NCBI GenBank assembly: GCA_027923505.1
Contig: BROI01000006.1
Span: forward strand, 620,001 to 684,000
DNA: 64,000 nt
Source of the DNA: Mayamaea pseudoterrestris
Lineage: Eukaryota > Bacillariophyta > Bacillariophyceae > Sellaphorales > Sellaphoraceae
Reading direction: 5' to 3'
Positions 21,495 through 32,090 of this stretch are shown one piece after another (position 1 is the first letter of the stretch; every line of letters begins with the position of its first letter). A program made the translations under genes and the position numbers. Under the pieces are notes generated by a model. That model did not search any database, was not told the origin of the DNA, and saw only the letters and a list, made by a program, of their open reading frames with translations.

Positions 21495-22334
21495 CTAAAT
21501 ATTACTATTTTCTGATTTACTCTCTATACTTCGTTTCGGAAAGTTTACAATATCCTTGAACCACGGCTGGGCAACCGTGATGCAAAGCAACGTGCGAACG
21601 TCGCCGTCACGTTGACACTGATTTGCCTTTCCTCGATGCAGCACCCGATAGTCAAACAGCAACACATCGCCTACCGCTAGCAGCGGCGCGACGGGCGATT
21701 GCAGCGTCTTGCGCGCCTTGGCGGAAAGCATCATTGGCACCAGGTGGCGCGTGTGAAAGTGCGTTCCAGGTCGAAGTTCGGTGGGACCATTTTGTTCAGT
21801 GACATTGACCAGCGGCACGAACACGTTGAGGCAGTGGCATGGCAAGTGTTTGGAGACGGATAAATGGCCTCCGTCGGCATGCCACGGCTGATCTATGGAG
21901 CCAGGTGTTGAAACAATGAGGGAAAGGTTGATAATATGCACGTCGCTCCAGCTGTCAAGATAAAGTAGTGGAGGAATGATTCCAGACAGCCGCTCCATCA
22001 AAGAATCCAGAGACGGATGTTTGCTGGCGTTGGAATGAAGGAGCGAAATTTCGTAGCGTCCTGGACTGCGCATGACAATTTCTCGAAAGCAATGCTTCAT
22101 GCCAACGTTGAGCGCATAGACGCGATTGCCGTCGTCATCGTGACGGCAATGGTTTGGAAAGCTCGTATGTCCATTTTCATACAGTGTCTGAAATGTTTCT
22201 TGCCAGTGAATTGTACTAAAGTCTCTCCATTCGTCAAGGACTAATGGTGAGATAATGTCATGGAGCACCAAGAAGCCGTCGCGTTCGAACGTTTCCAGCT
22301 CAGCCAGCGACGACTTTTCAGAGACCTTTAGCAT
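21495..22334 (-). CDS. Phytanoyl-CoA dioxygenase (PhyH)-family protein
   Basis: Intronless, 279 residues. The N-terminal FERDGFLVLHDIISP is typical of PhyH proteins. Iron ligands are visible as H-x-D in WHADGG (about residue 150) and a distal His in LHRGKAN (about 230), with an Arg (RTLL) a little later for 2-oxoglutarate. GPTELRPGTH matches the conserved 'G.....PGSH' block. The family hydroxylates varied small molecules using Fe(II), O2 and 2-oxoglutarate; the substrate here cannot be named. No targeting peptide is evident. It is convergent with the coiled-coil gene (61 bp between stops) and divergent from the carboxypeptidase gene. Confidence 0.85.
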   Translation of the reverse strand: MLKVSEKSSLAELETFERDGFLVLHDIISPLVLDEWRDFSTIHWQETFQTLYENGHTSFPNHCRHDDDGNRVYALNVGMKHCFREIVMRSPGRYEISLLHSNASKHPSLDSLMERLSGIIPPLLYLDSWSDVHIINLSLIVSTPGSIDQPWHADGGHLSVSKHLPCHCLNVFVPLVNVTEQNGPTELRPGTHFHTRHLVPMMLSAKARKTLQSPVAPLLAVGDVLLFDYRVLHRGKANQCQRDGDVRTLLCITVAQPWFKDIVNFPKRSIESKSENSNI

Positions 22335-22680
22335 GAAAATGATAAACTACTCAACAAGATACGAGATTCTGCAAGCTTAACGTTGCAGCTACGCATTCAA
22401 AGCTATTTCCAAGCTGCCTGTAAGGTGAAGAAACGAGTGATCGTCCATGGTCGAGGCACGAGGCAGGGACCCATTCGTGATCGGCGGTCCAAGACGCACC
22501 GGTACACGCCAGAAACGGTGCGACGCCATGAATGTCACTTCGTTACACAAAGATTTCGCAAGTGCGGCACGCAAAAAGGGCGATGCCGAAGACGATTCGA
22601 AGAAATCTGCTTCCATCCGTCACACATCAAATTGACCTACCAAGCCCCTTTCGCTGCATTACACAAGGAGTCACAATACC
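22335..22680. other. Divergent promoter between PhyH and carboxypeptidase genes
   Basis: A 346-bp region between two start codons. Short frames on both strands (for example 22447-22635 plus) lack any family signature and probably reflect chance. No clear element seen. Confidence 0.45.
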
Positions 22681-24183
22681 ATGGCCAACTCCATTAGCAT
22701 CTCGGATGCCTTTGACGGTGGAAACATCAAGCACGTTGCAACGACGCCCGATGCAGATACGCTCAATGTTTCGTTGCACATTAAACCGGACGTTTACACG
22801 GAACTGGAAAACATTCAGCACATGCAGTACTTTTGCTTTCGCGCCATGATCAACTTTACTGATAGTAGTAATTCTTCTTCAAGTCAACAAACTGTCAAGT
22901 ACTCGATTGACAATGCCAGCAAGGTTTCCTATCCACTGGCTTGGACGGGAAGTACCGTCTTTTACTCGACCGACTATAGCAACGTTGACGGATGGAAGCG
23001 CGTCAAGGATACCTTTTACACGGAAGGTTGCCTTTGGTGGGAATATACGCATCAGCAGCAGAGTGAAAGTGTCGTTTACTTCACCTACTTTCCGCCGTAC
23101 ACCTACGAGCGACACTTGCAGTTGATTAACAAGTGTCAAGCGTATGCCCACGTGGAGAGTTTGGGGCAGAGTCCGGATGGTCGTGAGATTGAATGCGTCA
23201 AGGTTGGAACAGGTGATTTGGTATGCTGGATGATTCATCGGCAGCATCCTGGTGAAACCATGGCGGAACATTATGCGGAAGGTATGTAGTTTTCGTGGGC
23301 AACGATTTGAAAATTGACAAAGCACGATGCTCATGACTCAATTGAATCTGATTCTGACTCAATCATCACGTCGTTTGCATCTACAGGTCTCTTGAATCGT
23401 CTACTTGGTCTAGAGACACAAGGCGCACTTGACGATCAAACCAAGCGCTTGCTTGGTTTGTATACCTTTTACATTGTGCCATGCATGTGCCCCGATGGAG
23501 CTGTGCGCGGCCACTTGCGGACCAATGGCTGCGGGGCCAATCTCAACCGCGAATGGGCCAACAAGAGCAAGTACGAAGCTCCAACGATGCAGCGGTCGCC
23601 CGAAGTGATTGCGGTGCTTTCCAAAATGGACCAAACTGGCGTTGACATATTTTTGGATATTCACGGCGATGAAGAGCTGCCGTACAATTTTCTCAGTGGT
23701 GCGGAATGCATTCCCAAGTGGGGCAAGCGACTCGAGTCGCTGCATGGGGCGTTTTGTGCGTCATATGCGCGCGCCAACAGCGACATGCAAAAAACGATTG
23801 GATACCCTCCATCCGAAGAGCCGGAGGAGGTACTCAAGTATATGAACGTTGCCACCAATCAAGTATGCAACCGCTTTGACTGCTTTGGCGCAACGTTGGA
23901 AATGCCCTTCAAGGACTGTCTTTCGAACTCTGACCCGGATCGCGGTTGGAGCCCACTGCGGTCGCGCCAGTTGGGTGCCAGCGTACTAGATCCGCTCGAG
24001 TATGTGCATCCGTACCTGCGCGCGGAGGGAGAGTTTTGGCTGTCATTGTCGGCGGAGGATGCCTACGTTGCACCTACCGATGACTATCAGGATGAGCTAC
24101 CAGGCGCTTCAACCGAGTTCAAGATGCTCAAGAAGCGGTTTTATTCGGATGTCCATGAGATGCACAAGCCGATGTGCAAATAA
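22681..24183 (+). CDS. M14-family zinc carboxypeptidase, cytosolic (Nna1/CCP-like)
   Basis: Exons 22681-23281 and 23387-24183 join at phase 1 to give 465 residues. An N-terminal beta-rich domain (about residues 1-150), typical of cytosolic carboxypeptidases, precedes the peptidase domain. Zinc ligands are His189 and Glu192 in HPGE and a His near 293 in DIHGDE; the general-base Glu is near 372 in LEMPFKD. The NREW-type Asn-Arg pair (NLNREWAN) that binds the substrate carboxylate is present. Relatives trim C-terminal residues such as Glu from tubulin and other proteins, or process peptides; the substrate here is not known. No signal peptide. The ATG (accATGgcc) is in a strong context. Confidence 0.88.
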
Positions 24184-24293
24184 ATTACTTGTAAGGCAAA
24201 TAATGTCTACAATCTACAATAGTATAGAAGTTGCAGAATACTTGATTGCAACGTGCAGACATCACTTTCATACGATCAAGTTAGGCATTGATT

Positions 24294-25290
24294 TTACTTG
24301 GTTTGGTTCTTGACTCCTTCGATTCTAGCGCGGATCTGATCTTGGTCTCCCAAGTATCGTCCCTGCAGAGGAGCAATCGCACCACCCTGCGGGATAGGTC
24401 GAAGATTATCATCAAGCTCATAGACGAGCGGAGCTCCCGTGGGAATGTTGAGCTCAGCAATAGTACTTTCATCAATATTGTCCAAGTGCTTCACGAGGGC
24501 GCGAAGCGAGTTGCCGTGCGCCGCCACCAAGACCGTCTTGCCGCTTTTTAGTTGCGGAGCAATATTGTGCTCGTAGAATGGAACAACGCGTTCCAAAGTC
24601 GTTGCCAAACTTTCGGTAAAGTCGGCGGAAAACTCGTGGGACGCGTAGCGCGGGTCGTTGGACGGATGGTGCGGACTCGACGTGTCGACCACTGGTGGCG
24701 GAACGTCGTAGCTGCGACGCCAAACAAGCACTTGGTCCTTTCCAAACTTGTCGACAGTCTCCTGCTTGTCGAGTCCCTGCAAAGATCCGTAGTGTCGCTC
24801 GTTGAGCTCCCAGTGCTTGCTGACTGGAATCCACATGAGGTTGGTTTGTTCCAATACATGCCATAGCGTACGAATCGCACGTTGCAACAGTGACGTAAAG
24901 GCAACATCAGCCACTAAGCCCTCCTTCTTGATGAGCTGGCCAGCCTCGATCACCTCCTGGTGGCCCTTGTCGCTGAGCGGACAGTCATACCAGCCTGTGA
25001 ATCGGTTCTCCAAGTTCCAGGTTGACTCGCCGTGTCGCACCAAAATGAGAGTGTGCTTGCTCGCTATTTGCTGTAGACGGAGACTGTAATAAAACAGATG
25101 GGTTGTAAGTGAGAAATGCAGTTTCAGGCATCATATTTCAAGGCAGTGACTTTGCGTGTCGGCGATTGTTCTATTGTTCGAAGTCTGTCGATCAAGACTT
25201 GTCTCATTGACGGTCCAAGTCGCTTACTTACCTGCTCAGCGAGGATACGCGAGTCACCAGGCGCAACGATGATCGGGAGACGGAGAACAT
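24294..25290 (-). CDS. 2,3-bisphosphoglycerate-dependent phosphoglycerate mutase, mitochondrial form
   Basis: Exons 25232-25290 and 24294-25083 join at phase 2 (AG/T) to give 282 residues. The first exon codes a basic, Ser-rich amphipathic presequence starting MFSVSRSSLRLVTR, typical of mitochondrial import. The catalytic core begins LILVRHGESTWN with the phosphorylated His37; also visible are FTGWYDCPLS, the ELNERHYGSLQG block, and the second catalytic His in AAHGNSLRALV. It interconverts 3- and 2-phosphoglycerate. Diatoms are known to run lower glycolysis in mitochondria, which fits the presequence. Without the small first exon the protein would start at a non-ATG codon inside the core, so the two-exon model is preferred. 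Confidence 0.9.
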
Positions 25291-25640
25291 TTCTAAAGAG
25301 TAGCAAAGTGTTGTGCAGCGAGGATCAACTGGATTGTTGGGTGGTGGTAATGAAGGTCGTCGGCGACGATGATGTTTTCGTTTGCCAGAGCGCACTTTTG
25401 AAACTTCGCGTCGAGGTCGCCGCGCAAGTGACGTACTCGAGAGTCTTAACCCTAAATGCGAACGTTTTAGCTACGGCTTGGCAGCCAGCAACCTGAGCAA
25501 GCCTTAGCGATCTCGTGCATTTACTGTACATACCGTAGACTATCATACATACAGCGCAGTTTCAGGTTTATTGCATTGTATACTATTTCGCAAGCATGGG
25601 AAGCGAGGAACCGTAAGCTACACGAGTAAGTGTATTGCTT
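25291..25640. other. Intergenic spacer
   Basis: A 350-bp region between two minus-strand genes. It holds the phosphoglycerate mutase 5' leader and the 3' end of the next gene. Open frames here (25325-25546 minus, 25116-25496 plus) have no family signature. Confidence 0.45.
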
Positions 25641-26279
25641 CTATGCTTCCATATCATCTGCACCAGGCATAAACTCGGCGATAAAGGCTGGAAACACCAC
25701 TTCACGTTCATTCAGCTTGCGACCAAGCTTGTACAAGTGCTGAACGGCGCGCTCCACTTCTTTTTCTCCAGCGCACCAAAGGTCGACTCGTTGGCACATT
25801 AGCAAGGCATTTTCTGCTCGCGTAAACTCGTCGTTGGGTCCGCTCTTGATGACTTCCAATTGCTCATTCATGTTCGACTTGAGTCCCAAGTAGACTTGCA
25901 AGTCATTCGTCACCTTGGCATCGTCCTTCCACTCCGGAAAGTCTTGCTCCAAGTAGGGTCGTTCCGGGTCAAACCCCGGGCTCTTGAAGCGCTCAATCTG
26001 CATACGATTCCAATCCGTCGCTAGAAACGTCTTGGCAGCTTCCACGCGTGTTTCACTGATGGTACCGTTCACGTCTCGAAAGCGGCCCGTTTGAATCATG
26101 AATCGAAGCAAGTCTTGAATCGTCCACTCCAGTTCCGTCGTGACGGCTGGCATGGCGTTTTCCGTGGTTCGCATGAGGAGTGGGAAATTGGGATTTAGCA
26201 GCTTGAGCTCATCATAGTTCTTGGAATAATATTTCCTGTGATAGGCAATGAAGGGCTTTTGAGAATTACTGGTAGCCAT
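25641..26279 (-). CDS. L51/S25/CI-B8-domain protein, possible complex I subunit NDUFA2-like
   Basis: Intronless, 212 residues. Residues about 10-45 read YHRKYYSKNYDELKLLNP, then NFPLLMR, which resembles the 'F...Y..LK..NP..PILIRE' core of the thioredoxin-like B8 subunit of mitochondrial complex I and of mitoribosomal L51/S25. The usual N-terminal part of that domain (the first beta strand with conserved Cys) is missing or much altered, and a 150-residue C-terminal extension rich in charged helices follows. No obvious presequence, as expected for NDUFA2, which is imported without one. It could instead be a lineage-specific mitochondrial protein that borrowed this fold. Confidence 0.5.
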   Translation of the reverse strand: MATSNSQKPFIAYHRKYYSKNYDELKLLNPNFPLLMRTTENAMPAVTTELEWTIQDLLRFMIQTGRFRDVNGTISETRVEAAKTFLATDWNRMQIERFKSPGFDPERPYLEQDFPEWKDDAKVTNDLQVYLGLKSNMNEQLEVIKSGPNDEFTRAENALLMCQRVDLWCAGEKEVERAVQHLYKLGRKLNEREVVFPAFIAEFMPGADDMEA

Positions 26280-26788
26280 TCGACGACCGCAACCCTTTTG
26301 CGTCGTTGGTCGGCAATTTCAAGTTGCAGACTACTTTTTCACTCACATTACTCCTCGAGACGAAGGACTATTGGGACATGCAAAGAAGCGCAAGCATGGC
26401 AAATAGCGAGAGAGGCCGGCCTTCCACGACATGGTTTGTGAAAGGTGCGAGACGATGGCAAGGTAGGCTGTGACGGCGATCCACCATTGTGACGCTCGTG
26501 TTGCGCCACTCGCAAGGCAACCCGGATGCGGTCAGCTATCGGTAGCGATTGACTGTAAATCACAAGACTTTGCAAAAGAAGCTTTAGCTTTGCAATAGAG
26601 CAACCCAATACAGATAATTGGCACTAAATATATGTATACTTATGCAATCACACTACCTTGGAAGAAGACCAACGAAGCATCAGAGCTGTCAAATCTTCGA
26701 AGGAAAGATTAGAAAATCAGACCATGCAAACTCGTACAAAGCACAAGACTGATGCCCAGCAAAATGTATCCTCAATCACTTGAATGAG
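26280..26788. other. Intergenic spacer
   Basis: About 500 bp between two minus-strand genes: 3' region of the RAD21 gene and promoter of the B8-domain gene. No coding frame with a family signature and no notable repeat seen. Confidence 0.5.
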
Positions 26789-29038
26789 CTACATTTCAGG
26801 GTTTTCGTGGAACTTGATGCCAGGAGAAATCTATACAAAAAAGAGATTGGTGAGAGAACACGTTTGTCAAAACCAAAGCAACATGACAGTACAAAAGAAG
26901 CGCTTACCTTGATATCAGCGTAGGCTTCATCTTGCTCAAGCTCAATATAGTCCCAAGTCTTGAGCTGCAGTAGTTCAAAAAATACGCCAGACGCAGTGCG
27001 TCGCGACGTTGTGCCTTTCGTCATTTCATTGAACGAGACAAAGCCTGGCTTATCTGGATCGTCAAGGCCCAACGTATCTTTCAACAGCTTAAAGACTCGA
27101 ATGGTGTGCTTGTGCCACTTGGTCGTGCTGTTAATGACCTGATCGCCAGCTTCCTGGCGCGGCTCGCCGTCGTCGTCGTTGACAAAATCATTGACAAGAC
27201 CAAGTGATAGACCAGAGTGACGAGACGCATGACTTTCATCTGCAAATAATTTTTTAATTATTTAAACAACGTGAGTTTAAAGCAAGAATGATAATGAATT
27301 GGAACAAATCAAATAAACTTACTTTCGACCGCTTCCAAATCGTCCGCCATGTAACCCGAGTCATCCTTGGGAGGAGGCATGTGCTCGTCGTCATCAAATG
27401 GCATGGGCGCATCATCGTCATCCGGAGGCGGGAATTCGCCATCATCTCCTTTTGGGAAGGAATGCTCGTCGTCAAACATGCCTTCGCTTTGGTTGTCTGT
27501 GCCGGCAGATTGACGAGCAATTTCAGCATCTTCCACCTCGTCCGTATCGGCAGTGCGGCTCGTCTTGACAGACATGGGCGACGGAGGATTCAATTCTATT
27601 GGAACCGGACGACCAAAGACAGGCGCTGTTGTCATGTCGAAAACATCCATGATTGACTTGGAACACGCACCATCATCTGCAACCGACGGTCGCGTAAAGA
27701 GACGGGCATATCCCAAAAAGGCCACCATTTCCTCTTGCAAGCGATCCGTCGACGATAATACACTTGCATCAGGGTCGTACGCAGCAAAATCCTCGAAAGG
27801 ATGTACATATGTACACGAGTCCTCTTGGAATAGTTTCTTCATGTGTGCATTACTCAGTTCTTCTTCGTTTTCGTCAAACTTGACGCGACGAACTTTGTGA
27901 TTGTCTTCCTTGGAGACGCGGCGCTTGCGTTTCTTAGAGCTACTCTGCTTCGAAACGTCAACTTCCTCCGAGTCATCTAACCCGTCAATCAAGCCCTTAT
28001 CGTCACTGGCCGAAGCAGAAAGCATGTCGTTCGAAATGGATAGTCGCATGATATTCGAGGTCCGGCCGTCGCCCATCGGGTATTCGTCGTCGTCCGCGAA
28101 TGGCATGGGCGCGTCATCGTCGTTATTCATGGGGAATGATTCCTCGTCCGAATAGTTTTGCTTGTCACCTGGAGACACCGCATGTTCCTTGTCAAACGAG
28201 CTCGTTTCGGTAAGCTGCATTGCAATGCGAGCGTGGGTCAGTGATTTGACGCAACCGGCAAAGTCCGCAACATTGGTGCATCCTAACATCAACAACGTAC
28301 CTTTGGTTCCGACAAATGAGAGTCATCCGCCGCTCGAGTAACTTCAATATCTGAAAGCTTGTCTTCCTCATCGTCACGAACGCCTTTCACCTTCGCATCA
28401 ACCTCCTCCTCGTCTTCTTCTTCGTCCTCGTCCGGATCAAAAGCGGTCCAATTTTGCACCGCTGGTCGGCGCAGCAACGTATCCTCCGACTGCATGGTCA
28501 TATCGAGCGACGCATCATCGTCCATGTCCGAAGAGGAGCGACCTTGCGAGCGACTGCCTCGTCGAAAATCATTTGCCTCGCCGTCATCGCCAGGAATCCA
28601 AAGGTGAGCAATCGCATCTCCGTTAATTTCCGTCGGTACTTGAAAGTCAGCATCAAGCTCGAGTAAGATTTCATGGTACTCTCCAAAGTTTGGTACCAAA
28701 TTTTCTTGCTGATGATTGCGCGGCTGCAAATCGACGGCAGCCTTTTCCGACTGTTGCGCATTCGGACGAAACGCCATTTTAATTTTGATAATTGCTTCAT
28801 GAGCGTCATTCATCAGATACTTGACCTTGCGAGAGTAAATACGCACGACTCCAAGCAGCAAGTGACCCGAAATGCGGAGGGCCAGCGGTACCTGCGGGTG
28901 AACGATATTGTCAACCGACTCGGAAATGTCGCAGGAAAAAACCTGGGCGCGTCCAAGCTTCTTGTCGCCCCAATGAGCGGCTAGCCAGACCTTGCCGAGA
29001 GCGCCCTTTTTAGCTAAAATAATTTGGGAATAAAACAT
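26789..29038 (-). CDS. RAD21: Cohesin kleisin subunit RAD21/SCC1
   Basis: Four exons, 28301-29038, 27323-28214, 26908-27239 and 26789-26830, join in frame to give 667 residues. Residues 1-95 are the kleisin N-terminal domain (MFYSQIILAKKGALGKVWLA, then LLGVVRIYSRKVKYL), which binds the SMC3 neck. The middle is acidic and disordered, with Asp-rich repeats (DDDDAPMPF twice, around two SFP blocks). The C-terminal winged helix (FFELLQLKTWDYIELEQDE, then ADIKISPGIKF), which binds the SMC1 head, depends on a 14-codon last exon. The protein closes the cohesin ring that holds sister chromatids together; separase would cleave it in the middle region. It is divergent from heat-shock factor 2. A meiotic REC8 paralogue is less likely given the close match to RAD21 N-termini. 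Confidence 0.93.
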
Positions 29039-30048
29039 GGCTTTGGTCGCTGCGATAAAATAGAATTGGAAGGCTAGATGAGAACCAATGCATTATCTCG
29101 ACGCAGCAGCAGCATTGTCGTGAAGCTCAATATTGCTGTCAAAGGAAGATACGCGCCAGCTGTAGCGCGACAGTACTTACAGCGCTAAACAATTTTAGTT
29201 GCATTCAATGCGAATAGTAGTTCGAAGGCGCCTCAAGGAAAGTAGAGGTTCGTTTCGTGCGCTGCCGCAGGTAGATTCAAGTCGAAGGAAAATGCAGTGG
29301 CGCTGCTGCCATGGCGGAAACGCGATTGTGGCTTGCGGCGGCATGGCCGGCGCGCAAGCGTCGCCGCTGAAACGTCATTGGACTGATAAGGTTAAGGCTA
29401 CATTTAGCTATGGGCCCGCTCGATTTCGATTTCTTTTTCAGTATGTAGTTGTAGAATGATGATGCCTACAGTACGCAGAAGTTTGATGGGAGGCGAGTAG
29501 TCTATGTAGGGTAGTAGTTTAAATTGACTAAACAGTGTGACGACTTGCCCTAATGGAATTAGTACGTATACCTGTACACCATACCGTTTAGGCTATGGCA
29601 GCACCACTTGCTAACGAACGTGAACGACGCGATTCTTGCACTAATACATGCGCCGGCACATGCGCACAGCATCCCATCCTCTGCGAAGTTTTGGTGGAGC
29701 GCACGGTGGACCCTCGGATTGACAGCAAAGCACTAACAGAGCACGCCCGAGCAAGCAAGACGCATGATAAGTGGACGAACTCACTGGAAAGGCGCCAGTG
29801 CACGAATGGTGTCTCTATTCATGCTCGTTTACCACTCGTGGGTGCTTTGCTACGTAGAATCCCATGGGTTTCCTACGAAGATGATTTTACTATGCCCTCG
29901 ATCAACGCGGTGTCTATGACGTTACCTAACTTACGCCTGACAGTCAATTAATTCTAGTTAGTATTGCCCATGTTCGCATAATGACCATCGTCGCCACACG
30001 ATCGACGGTGCGGCCCACAATTTTGCGAAACGCGGCCTGTGATTGATT
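29039..30048. other. Divergent promoter region between RAD21 and heat-shock factor 2
   Basis: About 1 kb without a convincing gene. A plus-strand frame at 29595-29951 contains a run of Cys/Thr residues near its start but no recognisable domain, and it is matched by an antisense frame of similar length. No repeats of note. Confidence 0.5.
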
Positions 30049-31723
30049 ATGTGCCTTGACCAAGCACGAAGCAGCCTCCACATGCCCATGATGAATCGCG
30101 ATGGCATGCACAGCAACTTTCAAGGCAGAAACCCAACTGATGAGTGGATTGATGATATAAAGTACCCCGGGGCGGGGTCACGCGTTGCAGCTATAGTAGC
30201 TCAGCAGCAACAACAGCAGCAACCCTTTATTTCTCGGCGAAGCAGCGACTTTTCTTCCTTTCCTTCGCACCTTCAGGAAGAAAGCCAGCGATCAGACTCC
30301 TTTCATGCTAGTATTAACTCTGCTGAAGATCTCTATCAGCTCCAGCAACAACAGCAGCAGCAAATTCAGCGCTTGCCGGATCGAAGTAATAATGACCAGA
30401 GGGTCCGATATTTGGAGCAGCGAATCAGGGACGAAGCAACTCGTGCATCAGTTGCAGAGCAAGCATACCTACGAGCAAGAGAAGAGTCAAGAATTCTTCA
30501 GCAAGCATACTTGTCTCTCTCGCCGACGCCGCTCCACTCTGGAGCTGCCCTGCCGCCCATGGGGCTCCATCCAAGTCACTTGGCCGGTCACGCTCAACCG
30601 TCGGCTCTGCTACCGGTAGCTGGCATGGAGCATTACGCCTCGACTGCTACCATACCCTCTTCTTTGTCTAGTCTTTACCCCCAACATAGCAGTATATCGG
30701 TACCGATGCAATATCCCATGGGAGTTGCGCATCCAAATCTGTCCCCAAATTTTCCCTATCCGCAGCAGCGAGTGGACAATCTTTCGGGGCTTCGACCCTT
30801 TTCCAATTATGCAGCTGCACCATCGATGGACCAGCATCATCAACAACTACAAGTGACCAGAGCCGAGTCAAAGGCGCCCTCCCGAGCCCTGGCCATTGTC
30901 AAGTACCTTGGCAACACAGTTCAGCAAGGCCAAGCGTACATGGACGTGACCAAGCTGGAGGGACTCGAAAACGCTTGCTGCGACGGAGACGACACACCCA
31001 AAAAGCCGCCATCGCATCATGAGCCTTCCAAATCGTTTCCCGAAAAGCTTCACGCCCTCGTCGCCATGGCCGAGTCGGATGAACAGCTTCGAGAAATTGT
31101 CACCTTTTGTCCACATGGCCGCGCCTTTCAAGTGCTTGACATTGCAAGGTTCTGCGCCGAAATTGTCCCAAAGTTCTTTACACGCTTGGGGCAATGGAAA
31201 AGTTTCACGCGGCAGCTGAATCTGTACGGATTTACAAGAATATCGTAAGTCTGTTTTTGCCTTTGTAAATGAGCACGGCGCAAGCATGCAAAGAATGGTA
31301 GCGGCTGTGATGATGTGTCGGAACTGAATCTGGCGACAACACTCACGTCTACCTCTGTTTTCAATCATCCAGGTACGGACCAGACGCTGGTGGCTACTAT
31401 CATCCACTGTAAGTTTCATTCGGGCGGTGCTGTGCTTAACTGTCATTTGCGCCAGTCCGACAGCATTCAACTGTATCGGGCAGCTCACATCAAAGACAAG
31501 AACCCAAAACAATTTGTTGTCACTATACATCATACTGACAAAACCTGCTCTTATTCTCTTTTCCAAATATAGGTTTCTACGAAACCACGCGTACTTGTGT
31601 CGATTCATGACGCGAGTGGGCGTCACGACGGCGGGCGTTGACCGACGCTACAAGAGCGCCAAGGCTCCCAAGGAAGCGCTTCAGCAGACACCTGACTTTT
31701 ACGGAATGGATCCCGTGACTTGA
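30049..31723 (+). CDS. Heat shock factor-type transcription factor (2 of 2), C-terminal DNA-binding domain
   Basis: Exons 30049-31244, 31373-31408 and 31573-31723 join in frame to give 460 residues; the middle exon is only 36 nt. The first 325 residues are Gln/Ser/Pro-rich, with a short helical Arg/Glu segment (about residues 125-160). The HSF domain runs from about residue 330 (FPEKLHALV) through SFTRQLNLYGFTRIS, then YGPDAGGYYHP from the micro-exon, then LFLRNHAYLCRFMTRV. Having the domain close to the C-terminus is unlike animal HSFs and common in diatom members. HPLFLR and MTR after the wing are the conserved end of the domain, which supports both joins. First in-frame ATG is at 30049; the frame extends upstream only through TTG. 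Confidence 0.88.
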
Positions 31724-32090
31724 TGTCAGTAATGCGGATGGGGGGATGCATACATTTGAGCCTAAAAACCTTTAATCTTCGAAGCTTATTAAAATGTTTC
31801 ATAAAGTGTATCGGATAAGAATGCTACCATGAGCAAGCGTAACAAAAAACCAAGCCAACACCTATATCTCTTACTATATGTCATATGATGCATCTACTGG
31901 AGTAACGCTATGATGTCAAAGGTCTGTCGCCGACTTGCTTTGCAAGGGCTAGCTGGATGTCACATCGGTTCTGAGTCGTTTTTTCGGTTCGCTCAAAACG
32001 CTTCGCGCCGTCCATCCACTTCACAACTTCCTTTGTTCGAGGCCCTTTCGTAGTTGGTTTGCCCAACTACCCGTAGTTTTCAGCATTACC
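31724..32090. other. Intergenic spacer
   Basis: A 367-bp spacer between two plus-strand genes: 3' end of heat-shock factor 2 and promoter of the sulfotransferase gene. Nothing notable seen. Confidence 0.5.

Noticed and set aside
22447-22635. Small basic plus-strand frame in the PhyH/carboxypeptidase divergent promoter
   Set aside because: Too short, lies between two start codons, has a matching antisense frame and no signature.
25124-25306. Alternative first exon frame beginning MLLFRNVLRLP for the mutase gene
   Set aside because: That frame joins exon 2 out of phase. The frame starting at 25290 joins correctly and gives a mitochondrial-type presequence.
29595-29951. Cys/Thr-containing frame in the RAD21/HSF2 spacer, considered as a small secreted protein
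   Set aside because: No signal peptide, and the Cys residues cluster only over a dozen codons; antisense frame equally open.
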